From positions 33,643-97,642 of the forward strand of contig JAUNGM010000015.1 in assembly GCA_030524545.1 (NCBI GenBank): a DNA stretch of 64,000 bases, written 5' to 3'. The stretch is from Eubacteriales bacterium. GTDB lineage: Bacteria > Bacillota > Clostridia > Lachnospirales > Lachnospiraceae. The notes under the pieces are model-generated. The model worked only from the letters and a program-made list of their open reading frames with translations, did no database searches and was not told where the DNA came from. The translations under genes were made by a program, and so were the position numbers. Position 1 is the first letter of the stretch. Each line of letters begins with the position of its first letter. Shown one piece after another: positions 10,009 to 18,480 of this stretch.

Positions 10009-10590
10009 TTAAATTCCCCCCTCACCAGGGAATTTCAGCTCATACATCTCTCTGGCGGCTTTTGTGATCATTTCCAGTTCATCCGTAAGCTGGATTGCCG
10101 CCGGAAGCTGCACTGCCGTATGGCGGATATCCTTCTGAAGCTTTTCTTTGGCGTGTTCACTGCTTATGCTCACAAGGCCGCAGAGCATATTGTTATAGGA
10201 TTTGTCCTTCTCGCAAAGATCCATATAGAGCTTCACCAGATGACAGCATTCCCTGTAAAGCAGCTCCCGGTGCAGCTCACTCTTCCGGCTCAGTTCCCGG
10301 AACTGAAGCTTCTCCAGATGCTTTATGATCTCTTTGCGTGCACGCTTAATGGCAAACCATTTTTTTTCCGCATCGCGGTTAAATTCAAGAGTCATCCACA
10401 GAGCCATAAAACCATCCGCTCTTGCTCCGTCACCTGTATCCGCGGCATCATGATACCGCACTTCCCAGAGTTCTTTACGGATTTCATTCTCTTTCGTATC
10501 TTCTCCCTCTGCAATTGCCTGATCCAGAAGCGCCTTTCTCTTCAGCGGGTCAGATTCCCGGTAATAGGCTGCAATCGTAGGTGTATCCAT
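10009..10590 (-). CDS. Unrecognised small cytosolic protein (possibly DUF6553)
   Basis: 193 residues, mostly alpha-helical and charged, with no signal peptide or membrane segment. It begins MDTPTIAAYYRESDPLKR and has a basic helix (KRARKEIIKHLEKLQ) near 85 and a Cys pair RECCHLVKLYMDLC near 118. I do not recognise a function; from memory it resembles a Lachnospiraceae-restricted family catalogued as DUF6553, which I cannot verify. The start is ATG 10590 with AGGAG ten bases upstream. The 19-base gap to glf upstream suggests co-transcription with glf. Confidence 0.75.
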   Translation of the reverse strand: MDTPTIAAYYRESDPLKRKALLDQAIAEGEDTKENEIRKELWEVRYHDAADTGDGARADGFMALWMTLEFNRDAEKKWFAIKRARKEIIKHLEKLQFRELSRKSELHRELLYRECCHLVKLYMDLCEKDKSYNNMLCGLVSISSEHAKEKLQKDIRHTAVQLPAAIQLTDELEMITKAAREMYELKFPGEGGI

Positions 10591-10609
10591 CTATGTCTTT
10601 CTCCTTCCA

Positions 10610-11731
10610 TCATTCCTTCGGCGATTCGTAGCTCAGTTCCGTTTCAGCCAGATTCAGAGCCTCCTCGATCACTTTATCCATATCCATGTATCGATACATT
10701 CCCAGACGTCCGCCGAACAGCACATTCTTCTCTTCCAGTGCACGCTGCTCATATTTTGCAAACAATTCATCATTTCTGGGATCATTAATCGGATAATATG
10801 GTTCTGCCCCGGGCTTCCATTCTGCGGAGTATTCCCTGGTGATGACCGTCTTCGGCTGCGTGCCGAATTCGAAATGCTTATGTTCGATCACTCTGGTATA
10901 GGGAACTTCGTAATCCGTATAATTTACCACCGCATTGCCCTGGTAATTTTCCATATCCAGTACCTCTGTCTCAAAACGAAGAGAACGATATTCCAGCTCT
11001 CCATAACAGAATTCATAATATGCATCAATCATACCGGTAAACAAAACTTTGTCTGCCTGTGCGGTAAGTTCCTCCCGATTAGCAAAGAAATCCGTATTCA
11101 GCACTACCTGTACGCCTTCCAGGAGTTTCTTCACCATACGGGTATACCCGCCTTTTGGAATTCCCTGATAAGGGTCTTTAAAATAGTTATTGTCGTAGGT
11201 ATAACGGAGGGGAAGCCTTTTTATAATAAAGGACGGCAGATTCCTGCACTCTCTGCCCCACTGTTTCCTGGTATATCCTTCGATCAGCTTCTCATAGACA
11301 TCCTGTCCTACCAATGCCAGTGCCTGCTCTTCCAGGTTCTTGGGATGAGTAATATGCATTCTGCTGATCTGTTCCCGTATCTTCGCCTGTGCCTCTGCCG
11401 GTGTACGCACTCCCCAAAGCTGGTGAAAGGTATTCATATTAAACGGCAGGTTATACAATTCATCTTTATAAACCGCAATGGGTGAATTTACAAAATGGTT
11501 GAACTCCGCAAATTCATTTACATAATCCCAGACCTTTTTATTGGAAGTATGAAAAATATGGGCACCATAACGATGTACCTGTATTCCTTCTACTTCTTCC
11601 GTATAAATATTACCTCCGATATGGTCACGCTTGTCAATGACAAGACAGGTTTTGTTATGCTTCGCAGCCTCATGGGCAAAAACAGCACCGAAAAGTCCGG
11701 CGCCTACAATCAGATAGTCATATTTTTTCAA
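10610..11731 (-). CDS. glf: UDP-galactopyranose mutase
   Basis: 373 residues. Flavoenzyme converting UDP-galactopyranose to UDP-galactofuranose, the donor for galactofuranose in surface polysaccharides. An N-terminal FAD-binding Rossmann motif VGAGLFGAVFAHEA (residues about 8-21), DKRDHIGGN (35-43), YGAHIFHTSN (55-64), YTRKQWGRE near 155 and the C-terminal NDPRNDELFAKY and GRLGMYRYMDMD are hallmark segments. Length is normal. The start appears to be TTG 11731 with GAGGGTG seven bases upstream; no in-frame ATG precedes the FAD motif. No glycosyltransferase cluster is adjacent. Confidence 0.95.
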   Translation of the reverse strand: MKKYDYLIVGAGLFGAVFAHEAAKHNKTCLVIDKRDHIGGNIYTEEVEGIQVHRYGAHIFHTSNKKVWDYVNEFAEFNHFVNSPIAVYKDELYNLPFNMNTFHQLWGVRTPAEAQAKIREQISRMHITHPKNLEEQALALVGQDVYEKLIEGYTRKQWGRECRNLPSFIIKRLPLRYTYDNNYFKDPYQGIPKGGYTRMVKKLLEGVQVVLNTDFFANREELTAQADKVLFTGMIDAYYEFCYGELEYRSLRFETEVLDMENYQGNAVVNYTDYEVPYTRVIEHKHFEFGTQPKTVITREYSAEWKPGAEPYYPINDPRNDELFAKYEQRALEEKNVLFGGRLGMYRYMDMDKVIEEALNLAETELSYESPKE

Positions 11732-11791
11732 AAAAAGACACCCTCTTTCTGTTCCTCATTTATAAAGATATCACATCTTTCAATGTTTATC

Positions 11792-11797
11792 ATTATA
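11792..11797 (-). promoter_or_regulatory. Extended -10 element upstream of glf
   Basis: Minus-strand TGTTATAATG about 60 bases upstream of the glf start; no good -35, so an extended -10 promoter is inferred. Confidence 0.5.
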
Positions 11798-11849
11798 ACA
11801 GATTCACCAAAAAAAGGGTAGTCTTATAATTACTTATTATTCACTTTCG

Positions 11850-13388
11850 TTATTTCATAGCTGCAACACGGTCAAACTCGTCCGTAATATCTTTAGACGG
11901 CGCTTTCGTTGCAAGGCTGAAGATGACAATCATCAACGCACTTAAGCAGAAGCCTACTGCCAGGGAATAAAGTCCCGTTGCAGCTCCAAGTGTCTGTCCG
12001 CCGGCAAGCGGTATGTAATCCCAGATAATCACGGTCAGACCGCCGGAAACAATACCGGCAATGGCGCCTGCAAGATTTGTTCTTCTCCAGAACAGGGACA
12101 GAAGCACGATTGGTCCGAATGCAGAACCAAGTCCGGCCCATGCATTAGATACCAGCCCCATGATACTGCTGTCCGGATTCCATGCGATTATAAATGCCAG
12201 AATGGAAACCACCACAACAGTCGCACGGCTCACCTGTACGATTTTTCTGGAATCCGCATTTTTATCAATAAAGCTGTGATACAGATCCTCCGATACTGCT
12301 GAAGCCGTAACCAGAAGCTGGGAATCCGCAGTGGACATGATTGCTGCCAGAATACCGCAGAGGAAAATTCCTCCGATAAACGGAAGCGCAAGCTCCTCGG
12401 TAAACAGCTTATTGATCAGCTCAATAAATACACTCTCCGAAGAAGAAGCGCCGTTTTCACCAAGCACTGTCGGAAGCAGGAATGCACGCCCGATCACTCC
12501 GATAAAGCATGCGGCTCCAAGGGAAAGAATATCCCATACAATGGCAATGTATTTGGATTTCTTCAGTTCCTTCTCACTCTTAACAGCCATAAAACGTGTC
12601 AGGATATGCGGCATGCCGCAATAGCCGAGTCCCCATGCAAGCTGAGAAAAAATCTCAATAAAGGTGTAGGGGCGATTCCCGTTTGACAGAGGGCTTAAAA
12701 AAGCTGCCGCTCCGTTTGTCACACCGCTCTGATCCAGCAGATCTGTCAGATTTCCCGGAAGCAGGAAATAGGCAATGATCGGAACGATCAGAAGACCGAT
12801 GAGCATCAGCGTTCCCTGTACAAAGTCCGTCACACAGACAGCCATAAAACCGCCCATAAAAGTATAGCAGAGAATAACACCCGCACCAATGGCCAATGCA
12901 ACGTGATAATCAATTCCAAATACCGTGTTGAACAGCTTGCCGCCTGCAGCCAGTGCTGATGCGGTATAAACCAGGAAGAACACTACGATCACAATGGAAG
13001 ACACCAGAAGAAGGATTTTCTTCCTGTCACGGAAACGGTTTTCAAAATAAGCCGGAATCGTAAGGGAATTGTTGGCTTCAATTGTATATTTACGAAGTCT
13101 GCCGGAAATACATACCCAGTTAAACACAGTTCCCACAAACAAACCTACTGCAATCCAGATCTGACCGGTACCCATCGCATAAATGGCTCCCGGAAGCCCC
13201 ATCAGAAGCCATCCGCTCATATCGGATGCCTGTGCAGATAATGCAGCAACCCATGCATTCAGCCCGCGTCCTCCCAGGAAATAATCCTCAGAGCTGCTGG
13301 TCTTTTTCATACATACAACACCGATGATGATCATCAGCACAAGGTAAGCTGCAAATGCAGACAAAATAATCATTGTTGTACTACTCAC
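11850..13388 (-). CDS. putP: Sodium/proline symporter PutP
   Basis: 512 residues. Sodium/solute symporter family (SSS) carrier with about 13 hydrophobic segments across the length. SSEDYFLGGRGLNAWVAALSA-type N-terminal signature of the family, the ALSAQASDMSGWLLMGLPGA segment of TM2 and the SRATVVVVS region of the C-terminal half are all present and typical of PutP rather than of pantothenate or sialic-acid members. The start is GTG 13388 with AGGAGG eight bases upstream; an in-frame TTG further up lies before the ribosome binding site. Monocistronic by its own promoter and flanking terminator. Confidence 0.93.
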   Translation of the reverse strand: MSSTTMIILSAFAAYLVLMIIIGVVCMKKTSSSEDYFLGGRGLNAWVAALSAQASDMSGWLLMGLPGAIYAMGTGQIWIAVGLFVGTVFNWVCISGRLRKYTIEANNSLTIPAYFENRFRDRKKILLLVSSIVIVVFFLVYTASALAAGGKLFNTVFGIDYHVALAIGAGVILCYTFMGGFMAVCVTDFVQGTLMLIGLLIVPIIAYFLLPGNLTDLLDQSGVTNGAAAFLSPLSNGNRPYTFIEIFSQLAWGLGYCGMPHILTRFMAVKSEKELKKSKYIAIVWDILSLGAACFIGVIGRAFLLPTVLGENGASSSESVFIELINKLFTEELALPFIGGIFLCGILAAIMSTADSQLLVTASAVSEDLYHSFIDKNADSRKIVQVSRATVVVVSILAFIIAWNPDSSIMGLVSNAWAGLGSAFGPIVLLSLFWRRTNLAGAIAGIVSGGLTVIIWDYIPLAGGQTLGAATGLYSLAVGFCLSALMIVIFSLATKAPSKDITDEFDRVAAMK

Positions 13389-13425
13389 AATCTCTCCTCC
13401 TCTTTTCAAAAAAATATTCTTTTAC

Positions 13426-13454
13426 ACTTTATCACACTATCATTCTAAATGCAA
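13426..13454 (-). promoter_or_regulatory. Predicted promoter of putP
   Basis: Minus-strand -35 TTGCAT (13449-13454), 17-base spacer, -10 TAAAGT (13426-13431). Confidence 0.6.
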
Positions 13455-13455
13455 C

Positions 13456-13494
13456 ATAAAAATAGGGAGACCGTCTCCAGTCTCCCTGTTTTTT
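13456..13494. terminator. Terminator after the DUF5662 gene
   Basis: Stem GGGAGAC (13465-13471) / GTCTCCC (13480-13486) with T-runs on both strands (TATTTTTAT on minus, TGTTTTTT on plus). On the minus strand it ends the exoA-glgX-like-DUF5662 unit just before the putP promoter region. Confidence 0.8.
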
Positions 13495-13533
13495 CCATAT
13501 TTCTCCGCTTTTCCCAAAGAATTGCCGGATATA

Positions 13534-14109
13534 TCAGAAGTTTCCGGCTTTTCTTCGTCTTTTGCTGTATCGGTCTTCTTTTTTCAGATAGACATATTTC
13601 ATGTAGTGAAGGGTTTTCTCCTCTCCGTGGTCTGCCAGGATACGAAGCAGCGCTTCCAGATCCCTTTTTGTTTTCGGATGGATAAACCAGAGCTTTTCTT
13701 TGCTTTTAAGAAAATATTCCAGCGGCTGCTGATCCGTATAGGCATCCCCCAGATAGGTACGGGATGCACTGATCCTGTCCATGATCATCTCTGCCACATA
13801 TTTTCTGGGCATCTCTGCACCCATGATCACATGTTCCCCGTCCAGGGAATAGTCCACCCAGTATTCAAAATGATGGCGGTTGCGGCCTTTGTGATGAAGC
13901 CAGGACATCGATACGCCAATATCCTCCCTTTCCGCATTGTTCGGACTTCTGGTTCCCTGATAGTATCTGCAGCCTACCAGAAACTCCGTTGGAGAATACT
14001 TGGACAGGTCATGGAGCAGTCCCTGCTTATACAAACCAATACGGAAGCAATACTGCATAACCAGCAGTTTATGTTTTGTAATTGTCTTAAAATGCAGCCA
14101 TGGGTGCAT
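13534..14109 (-). CDS. DUF5662 family protein
   Basis: 191 residues, cytosolic, with His-rich helices: KQGLLHDLSKYSPTEF near 30-45 and SWLHHKGRNRHHFEYW near 70. The H-D and H-H-x(5-6)-H-H pattern suggests a metal-binding, HD-like helical fold, but no reaction is known for the family. The name DUF5662 is from memory of the characteristic LHDLSKYSP segment. Its ribosome binding site AGGAGG lies in the last codons of the upstream GlgX-like gene (stop at 14112), so the two are translationally coupled. Confidence 0.85.
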   Translation of the reverse strand: MHPWLHFKTITKHKLLVMQYCFRIGLYKQGLLHDLSKYSPTEFLVGCRYYQGTRSPNNAEREDIGVSMSWLHHKGRNRHHFEYWVDYSLDGEHVIMGAEMPRKYVAEMIMDRISASRTYLGDAYTDQQPLEYFLKSKEKLWFIHPKTKRDLEALLRILADHGEEKTLHYMKYVYLKKEDRYSKRRRKAGNF

Positions 14110-14111
14110 CC

Positions 14112-15974
14112 TTATGCCTCCTGTCTGCCCAATAGCACCACAATGGTGCGGGGCCGGATTTCAATCGTTTTCTTATATTCTTCCTCTGATTCATGGAAAA
14201 CCCCTTCTCCTGACGAAGCGGAAGTATCAATCACCTTTTTCCATGCCGCTCCCTCCGGAAGGTTTGGAAGTGCGATTTTTCTGGTCTCCCAGTGGAAATT
14301 ATATGCTGCATAAATGTGATCATCCGGAGTTCCGTCTGTTTTTTGTACATAGGCACCGCAATACATGACTCCCAGAAGGCGGGATGTATTCTCATAACTG
14401 CAGTACCATGCCCGTTCCCCGTGGAAGGAAATATCCGGGAAGCCCTTTGTCAGATAATCCACGCCTTTCAGTTCACGCCCCTGATGCAGGACAGGATGGG
14501 CCTTGCGAAAAGCAACGGCATCCTTTACAAACTGCAGAAGCTTTTCATTTTTCTTAAGACCTTTCCAGTCAATCCAGCCAATGGGATTGTCCTGGCAATA
14601 TGCATTGTTATTTCCGTTCTGGGAATTGGCGATCTCGTCTCCGCCGTAGATCATGGGAACTCCCTGACTCAGAAGAAGCATCAAAAAAGCATTGCGCATC
14701 TGCCGCTCCCTGATCTGCCGGACAGCGGCCTTACGGCTCGATCCCTCCACACCGCAGTTCCAGGAAAAATTATAGCTGGTGCCATCCTGATTGTCTTCCC
14801 CATTGTCTTCATTATGCTTATAATTATAAGATACCATATCTGCCAGAGTAAACCCGTCCTGACATGCCATATAATGAATGGCAGCATGGGTATTGAAATT
14901 CTCCTTTACCCGGTAAGCAGCCCCCTGTACCGTCTCCTCATCGCTTTTTAAGAATCGTCTCATATCCTGAAGAAAACCTGGGTGATACTCTGCAAGATAT
15001 CTGCCGGAAGAGTTCCGTTCTTCGGGTATCTCCCATACAGGAACATTGGTCAGCATCAGCTTGGTTTTAGAAAGCACGCCGTCTTTCAGAAGAAGATTTA
15101 CCGGTACTCCGTCTCCAAGAAGATGAAAGCCGTCCACATGATAATAAAGTTTCCAGAACTGAAGTATCCGGAGAATCATAAAAGGATTTGTTTCCTTAGA
15201 GAAATAGAATTCCATAATACATTCTATCCCTGCTTTGTGAAGGGCCTTCACAAGGTCACGAAACTCTCTCTGCGGCTCAGCCCCTGCACAGTAAGCACGC
15301 TTCGGGGCAAAATAAAATCCCGGCTGATAGCCCCAGAAATTTATCTTTTCTTCTCTCTTCCTGGATACCATCCCTGTATTCTGCTTCATGGGAGGAATCT
15401 CCATAAACTCATAGGCCGGCATCAGCTCCACAGCATTGATTCCCAATTCCCGCAGATAGGGAATCATTTCTATCAATCCGCTGAAGGTTCCACGTTTCTT
15501 AGCGGGCAGCCTGGCTTGCTTCGTGTATCCTCTTACATGAAGTTTGTATAAGATCATTTCTTCATAAGCAATTGCCGGACCGGCATCCTCCTCCCAGTCA
15601 TAGGCTTCCTCAGAAAGAAATCCGCAGCGCACTTTATGCGCATCCTCCCTGTCCGCAGGCGCACCAAACTGTTCCCTGCCCCGAATCCCGTATGCACAGG
15701 GATCCTGTACTACCTGGCCATCTATGCAAAAATTGTATTCATAATCCTCCGGGATAAAATCTTTCAGACACAGAGCACTGATATTTCCGATTCTGATTCC
15801 CTCCGTAAAAGGAATCTCCTGCGTCGGCTCCTTTGATCTTTTTCGGTATAATAAAAGAGAAGCTTCCGTATTATCTGCCGTTTCCACTGCAAAATTATAA
15901 CTCGCTTCCACCCTGTTCGCTCCAGGCATCAACGGGTATCCCGGTTCAATGCGGGTGATTTTCTGGACTGCCAT
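14112..15974 (-). CDS. GlgX/isoamylase-like GH13 protein, probably catalytically inactive
   Basis: 620 residues with an N-terminal CBM48-like beta domain (about 10-120), a GH13 barrel (about 135-510) and a C-terminal beta domain. Overall similarity to glycogen-debranching GlgX is clear: DGFTLADMVSYNYKHNEDNG (374-391), SWNCGVEG (404-411), MIYGGDEIANSQNGNNNAY. The catalytic motifs are degenerate: motif I, normally DVVYNH, reads EFYFSK (255-260); motif II, normally DGFRFD, reads DGFHLL (281-286), losing the binding Arg and the nucleophile Asp; the general acid Glu of motif III is replaced in LMLTN (306-310); motif IV HD is QD (372-373). A segment between motifs I and II also looks shortened. I infer a carbohydrate-binding or regulatory pseudoenzyme. 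Start ATG 15974 has AGGAGG. The gene follows exoA by 29 bases. Confidence 0.85.
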   Translation of the reverse strand: MAVQKITRIEPGYPLMPGANRVEASYNFAVETADNTEASLLLYRKRSKEPTQEIPFTEGIRIGNISALCLKDFIPEDYEYNFCIDGQVVQDPCAYGIRGREQFGAPADREDAHKVRCGFLSEEAYDWEEDAGPAIAYEEMILYKLHVRGYTKQARLPAKKRGTFSGLIEMIPYLRELGINAVELMPAYEFMEIPPMKQNTGMVSRKREEKINFWGYQPGFYFAPKRAYCAGAEPQREFRDLVKALHKAGIECIMEFYFSKETNPFMILRILQFWKLYYHVDGFHLLGDGVPVNLLLKDGVLSKTKLMLTNVPVWEIPEERNSSGRYLAEYHPGFLQDMRRFLKSDEETVQGAAYRVKENFNTHAAIHYMACQDGFTLADMVSYNYKHNEDNGEDNQDGTSYNFSWNCGVEGSSRKAAVRQIRERQMRNAFLMLLLSQGVPMIYGGDEIANSQNGNNNAYCQDNPIGWIDWKGLKKNEKLLQFVKDAVAFRKAHPVLHQGRELKGVDYLTKGFPDISFHGERAWYCSYENTSRLLGVMYCGAYVQKTDGTPDDHIYAAYNFHWETRKIALPNLPEGAAWKKVIDTSASSGEGVFHESEEEYKKTIEIRPRTIVVLLGRQEA

Positions 15975-16003
15975 AAAATACCCTCCTTTTCATCAGTAGT
16001 GGT

Positions 16004-16756
16004 TCATACTAGTCTTAACTCAATCGGGCAATGATCTGATCCCATGATTTCCGTATGGATCGCAGCACTTTCCAACTGTTCTTTCAAAGCTGGCGATACA
16101 ATAAAATAGTCGATTCTCCATCCTGCATTTTTTTCTCTTGCACGGAAACGGTATGACCACCAGGAATACACCCCTTCCTGATCCGGATAAAAATAACGGA
16201 AAGTATCAATAAATCCGCTTTCCAGGACTTTTGTAAAGCAGGCACGCTCTTCGTCCGTAAAACCTGCATTATTCCGGTTCGTCTTAGGATTTTTCAGGTC
16301 AATCTCCTGATGAGCCACATTCAGGTCTCCGCAGCAGATCACCGGTTTCTTCTCCTGAAGCGCTAAAAGGTAATTCAGGAAGTCCCTCTCCCACTCCATT
16401 CTATAAGATAATCGGCGCAGCTCACTTTGAGAATTTGGTGTATAAACAGTCACAAAATAGAAATCGTCAAATTCCAGCGTAATCACACGCCCTTCTTTAT
16501 CATGTTCCTCGATTCCTATTCCATATGCAACTGATAAAGGCTCTTTTTTTGTAAAAACAGCGGTACCTGAATAGCCTCGCCTGTTGGCATAGTTCCAATA
16601 CTGATAATATCCCGGAAGCTCAAGCTTCACCTGCCCCTCCTGACACTTCGTCTCCTGCAGACAAAAAATATCTGCGTCCAGTTCCCGAAAGCGTTCTTCA
16701 AATCCTTTTGTCAGGCAGGCCCTGATTCCGTTTACATTCCATGAAATGAATTTCAT
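16004..16756 (-). CDS. xth: Exodeoxyribonuclease III / AP endonuclease
   Basis: 250 residues. Mg-dependent AP endonuclease and 3'-5' exonuclease of base-excision repair. The full set of exonuclease III motifs is present: [13 protein letters not shown] (1-13), DIFCLQETK (about 28-36, metal Glu), the YTPNS region near 103, [13 protein letters not shown] (about 140) and GSDHCPIEL at the end. Start ATG 16756 has AGGAG eight bases upstream; the longer in-frame version to 16792 has no support. First gene of a unit with the GlgX-like and DUF5662 genes. Confidence 0.95.
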   Translation of the reverse strand: MKFISWNVNGIRACLTKGFEERFRELDADIFCLQETKCQEGQVKLELPGYYQYWNYANRRGYSGTAVFTKKEPLSVAYGIGIEEHDKEGRVITLEFDDFYFVTVYTPNSQSELRRLSYRMEWERDFLNYLLALQEKKPVICCGDLNVAHQEIDLKNPKTNRNNAGFTDEERACFTKVLESGFIDTFRYFYPDQEGVYSWWSYRFRAREKNAGWRIDYFIVSPALKEQLESAAIHTEIMGSDHCPIELRLV

Positions 16757-16823
16757 TTTGTGTCTCCTCTGTTCTTCTGTCTCTTCACACATGGTGAGCA
16801 GTCATTATGATTCATGCTAATCC

Positions 16824-16829
16824 ATTATA
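16824..16829 (-). promoter_or_regulatory. Extended -10 element upstream of xth
   Basis: Minus-strand TGTTATAATG about 70 bases upstream of the start; no convincing -35. Confidence 0.5.
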
Positions 16830-16905
16830 ACACAGATGCAAATTGTTTGGACAGAGGAAAAAGAAATTTTCCATTTTTTCTAACAACACATTTTTTCTAA
16901 CAGCA

Positions 16906-16934
16906 TTGCAATATCATTACGCTTCTGTTACAAT
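16906..16934 (+). promoter_or_regulatory. Predicted promoter of the DUF1292 gene
   Basis: -35 TTGCAA (16906-16911), 17-base spacer, -10 TACAAT (16929-16934) preceded by TGT. Confidence 0.65.
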
Positions 16935-16983
16935 ATAACAACCATCAGGAATCCAAATATAAGAATAAAGCGAGGAAAATTTT

Positions 16984-17376
16984 ATGAGTGAAGATATGAA
17001 CAAAGATGTATGCAGCAGTGAATCCTGCGGATGTACGCCAAGCGACTGTGCTTCCTGCGGCGGCGGATGCGGCGGCAATGCACAGGAGCATCACACCATT
17101 ACTCTGACCATGGAGGACGACACAGAAGTAGAATGCGCCATCCTGACTATCTATCCTGTGGATGATAAGGAATATATTGCGCTTCTTCCTCTGGATGAGA
17201 ACGGCCAGAACCAATCCGGAGAGGTATATCTTTATGCGTTCTCACGCACAGAATCCGGAGATCCAATGCTGTCGAACATTGAAGACGATGAAGAATATGC
17301 CAAAGCAGCCGATGCCTTTGACACCATTCTGGAAAATGCAAGAAAAGCTGAAGAAGAAGGCGCTCCATTAGAGTAA
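16984..17376 (+). CDS. DUF1292 protein with Cys-rich N-terminus
   Basis: 130 residues. Residues about 36-125 match the DUF1292 (YrzB-type) family of small Firmicute proteins: TITLTMEDDTEVECAILTIY, EYIALLPLDE and a long acidic C-terminal helix. The first 31 residues carry six cysteines (C10, C15, C17, C22, C25, C29) among Gly and Ser, which suggests metal binding. Family function is unknown. It is a single gene on the plus strand with its own promoter and terminator; GAGGAAAA precedes the ATG at 16984. Confidence 0.9.
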   Translation: MSEDMNKDVCSSESCGCTPSDCASCGGGCGGNAQEHHTITLTMEDDTEVECAILTIYPVDDKEYIALLPLDENGQNQSGEVYLYAFSRTESGDPMLSNIEDDEEYAKAADAFDTILENARKAEEEGAPLE

Positions 17377-17383
17377 ATTAAAA

Positions 17384-17430
17384 CAGGGCAGAGCTTTTAG
17401 GAAATTCCTAAATCTCTGCCCTGACTTTTC
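17384..17430. terminator. Bidirectional terminator
   Basis: Stem CAGGGCAGAG (17384-17393) / CTCTGCCCTG (17414-17423) with an inner TTTAGGAA/TTCCTAAA extension and ACTTTT after it on the plus strand. It sits between the convergent DUF1292 gene and dut. Confidence 0.85.
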
Positions 17431-17431
17431 A

Positions 17432-17944
17432 TTATTTTGTTGTACTTCCGAAACCGCCGTTGCGCACATCTGTCACATCATCATCTACGGTAATTCCATA
17501 CTCAACAAAAATCCCCTGCATAAATCCGGTGTCTGCCGGTATGGTTACTGTTTTACCTTCGTTCGTATCATTAGTCAGCTTCACAAAAATATGACCTTCA
17601 TTGTCTGAATAGAAATAGTCACTGTCAATAATGCCGACCGTATTATTCAACTGCAGACGGAATTTAAATCCCAGACCGCTTCTCGGATAACACTTCAGCA
17701 CCCATTCCTGCTGCATTTCCACACGGATTCCCGTAGGGATCTTAATGGTCTCTCCCGGCTTCAGGGTAACATCTGCCGGGGAAAAGAAATCATATCCTGC
17801 ACTTCCTGCCGTAGCTCTTCTCGGCAGCCGGATCTTTTCGTAAACAGAACGGGCCTCTTCTTCTGAGGCTGCCGGAAAGGTATCCACCCAGTCTGCTTTA
17901 AATCTCTCTTCACTTACTTTATGGAATCTGGCAATTCTCTTCAT
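17432..17944 (-). CDS. dut: dUTP diphosphatase (trimeric dUTPase family)
   Basis: 170 residues. Hydrolyses dUTP to dUMP, lowering uracil in DNA and feeding thymidylate synthesis. Motif 1 AGSAGYDFFSP near 48-60, motif 2 PRSGLG near 89, motif 3 NTVGIIDSDYF near 103, and motif 5 GGFGSTT at the C-terminus are visible. Motif 4 reads DTGFMQGIF, unlike the more usual G-D-R-I-A-Q, and the N-terminal 35 residues are an extension. Start ATG 17944 has AGGAGG four bases upstream. It follows nrdG in the rpsO-pnp-nrdG-dut direction. Confidence 0.9.
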   Translation of the reverse strand: MKRIARFHKVSEERFKADWVDTFPAASEEEARSVYEKIRLPRRATAGSAGYDFFSPADVTLKPGETIKIPTGIRVEMQQEWVLKCYPRSGLGFKFRLQLNNTVGIIDSDYFYSDNEGHIFVKLTNDTNEGKTVTIPADTGFMQGIFVEYGITVDDDVTDVRNGGFGSTTK

Positions 17945-17983
17945 AGTTCCTCCTAAATTCCGGGAATGAATCTTCATACACAT

Positions 17984-18475
17984 TCAATCCGTGTGCAGGA
18001 CAACTTGTCCCTCCTGCAAAGTAGCCGGTACATTGATAACGCGCTGGTTGCTGGAACCTTTCCATTTCAGGAGCAGTTCCTTCTTTTCTACCTCAAACTC
18101 GCCATCTACACACACATCCAGATATTGAACGATTTCCTCATTCCTGATTTCCTCCCAGAGAGCGCCCGTGTACAGCCAGATGGTCTTTTCCGGGTATCGC
18201 CTGCGGATTTCTTTAGCAAGGTCTGTTACCTCCGCGATATTTGCAGGGTGCAGCGGATCACCTCCCGAGAAGGTGATTCCGCTGATGTAATCCTTATCCA
18301 GCTCGTCAAAAATCTCTTTGCGCTCTGCATCTGTAAACGGAAGTCCTCCGTTACAGTCCCAGGTGATGGGATTCTGACATTCCCTGCAGCCATGATTGCA
18401 TCCTGCTACCCAGAGAACTACTCGAAGACCATCCCCATTCAGCATATCGTCCTTGGTAATATTGTGATATCTCAT
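17984..18475 (-). CDS. nrdG: Anaerobic ribonucleotide reductase activating protein NrdG
   Basis: 163 residues. Radical SAM enzyme that makes the glycyl radical on the class III reductase NrdD. The iron-sulfur motif CNHGCRECQNP (CX3CX2C) lies at about residues 26-36 and the SAM-binding GGDPL near 71. Length is normal. Start ATG 18475 lies five bases past the pnp stop, so translation may be coupled to pnp. NrdD itself is not in the window, which is a departure from the usual nrdD-nrdG pair. Confidence 0.95.
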   Translation of the reverse strand: MRYHNITKDDMLNGDGLRVVLWVAGCNHGCRECQNPITWDCNGGLPFTDAERKEIFDELDKDYISGITFSGGDPLHPANIAEVTDLAKEIRRRYPEKTIWLYTGALWEEIRNEEIVQYLDVCVDGEFEVEKKELLLKWKGSSNQRVINVPATLQEGQVVLHTD

Positions 18476-18480
18476 AATTC

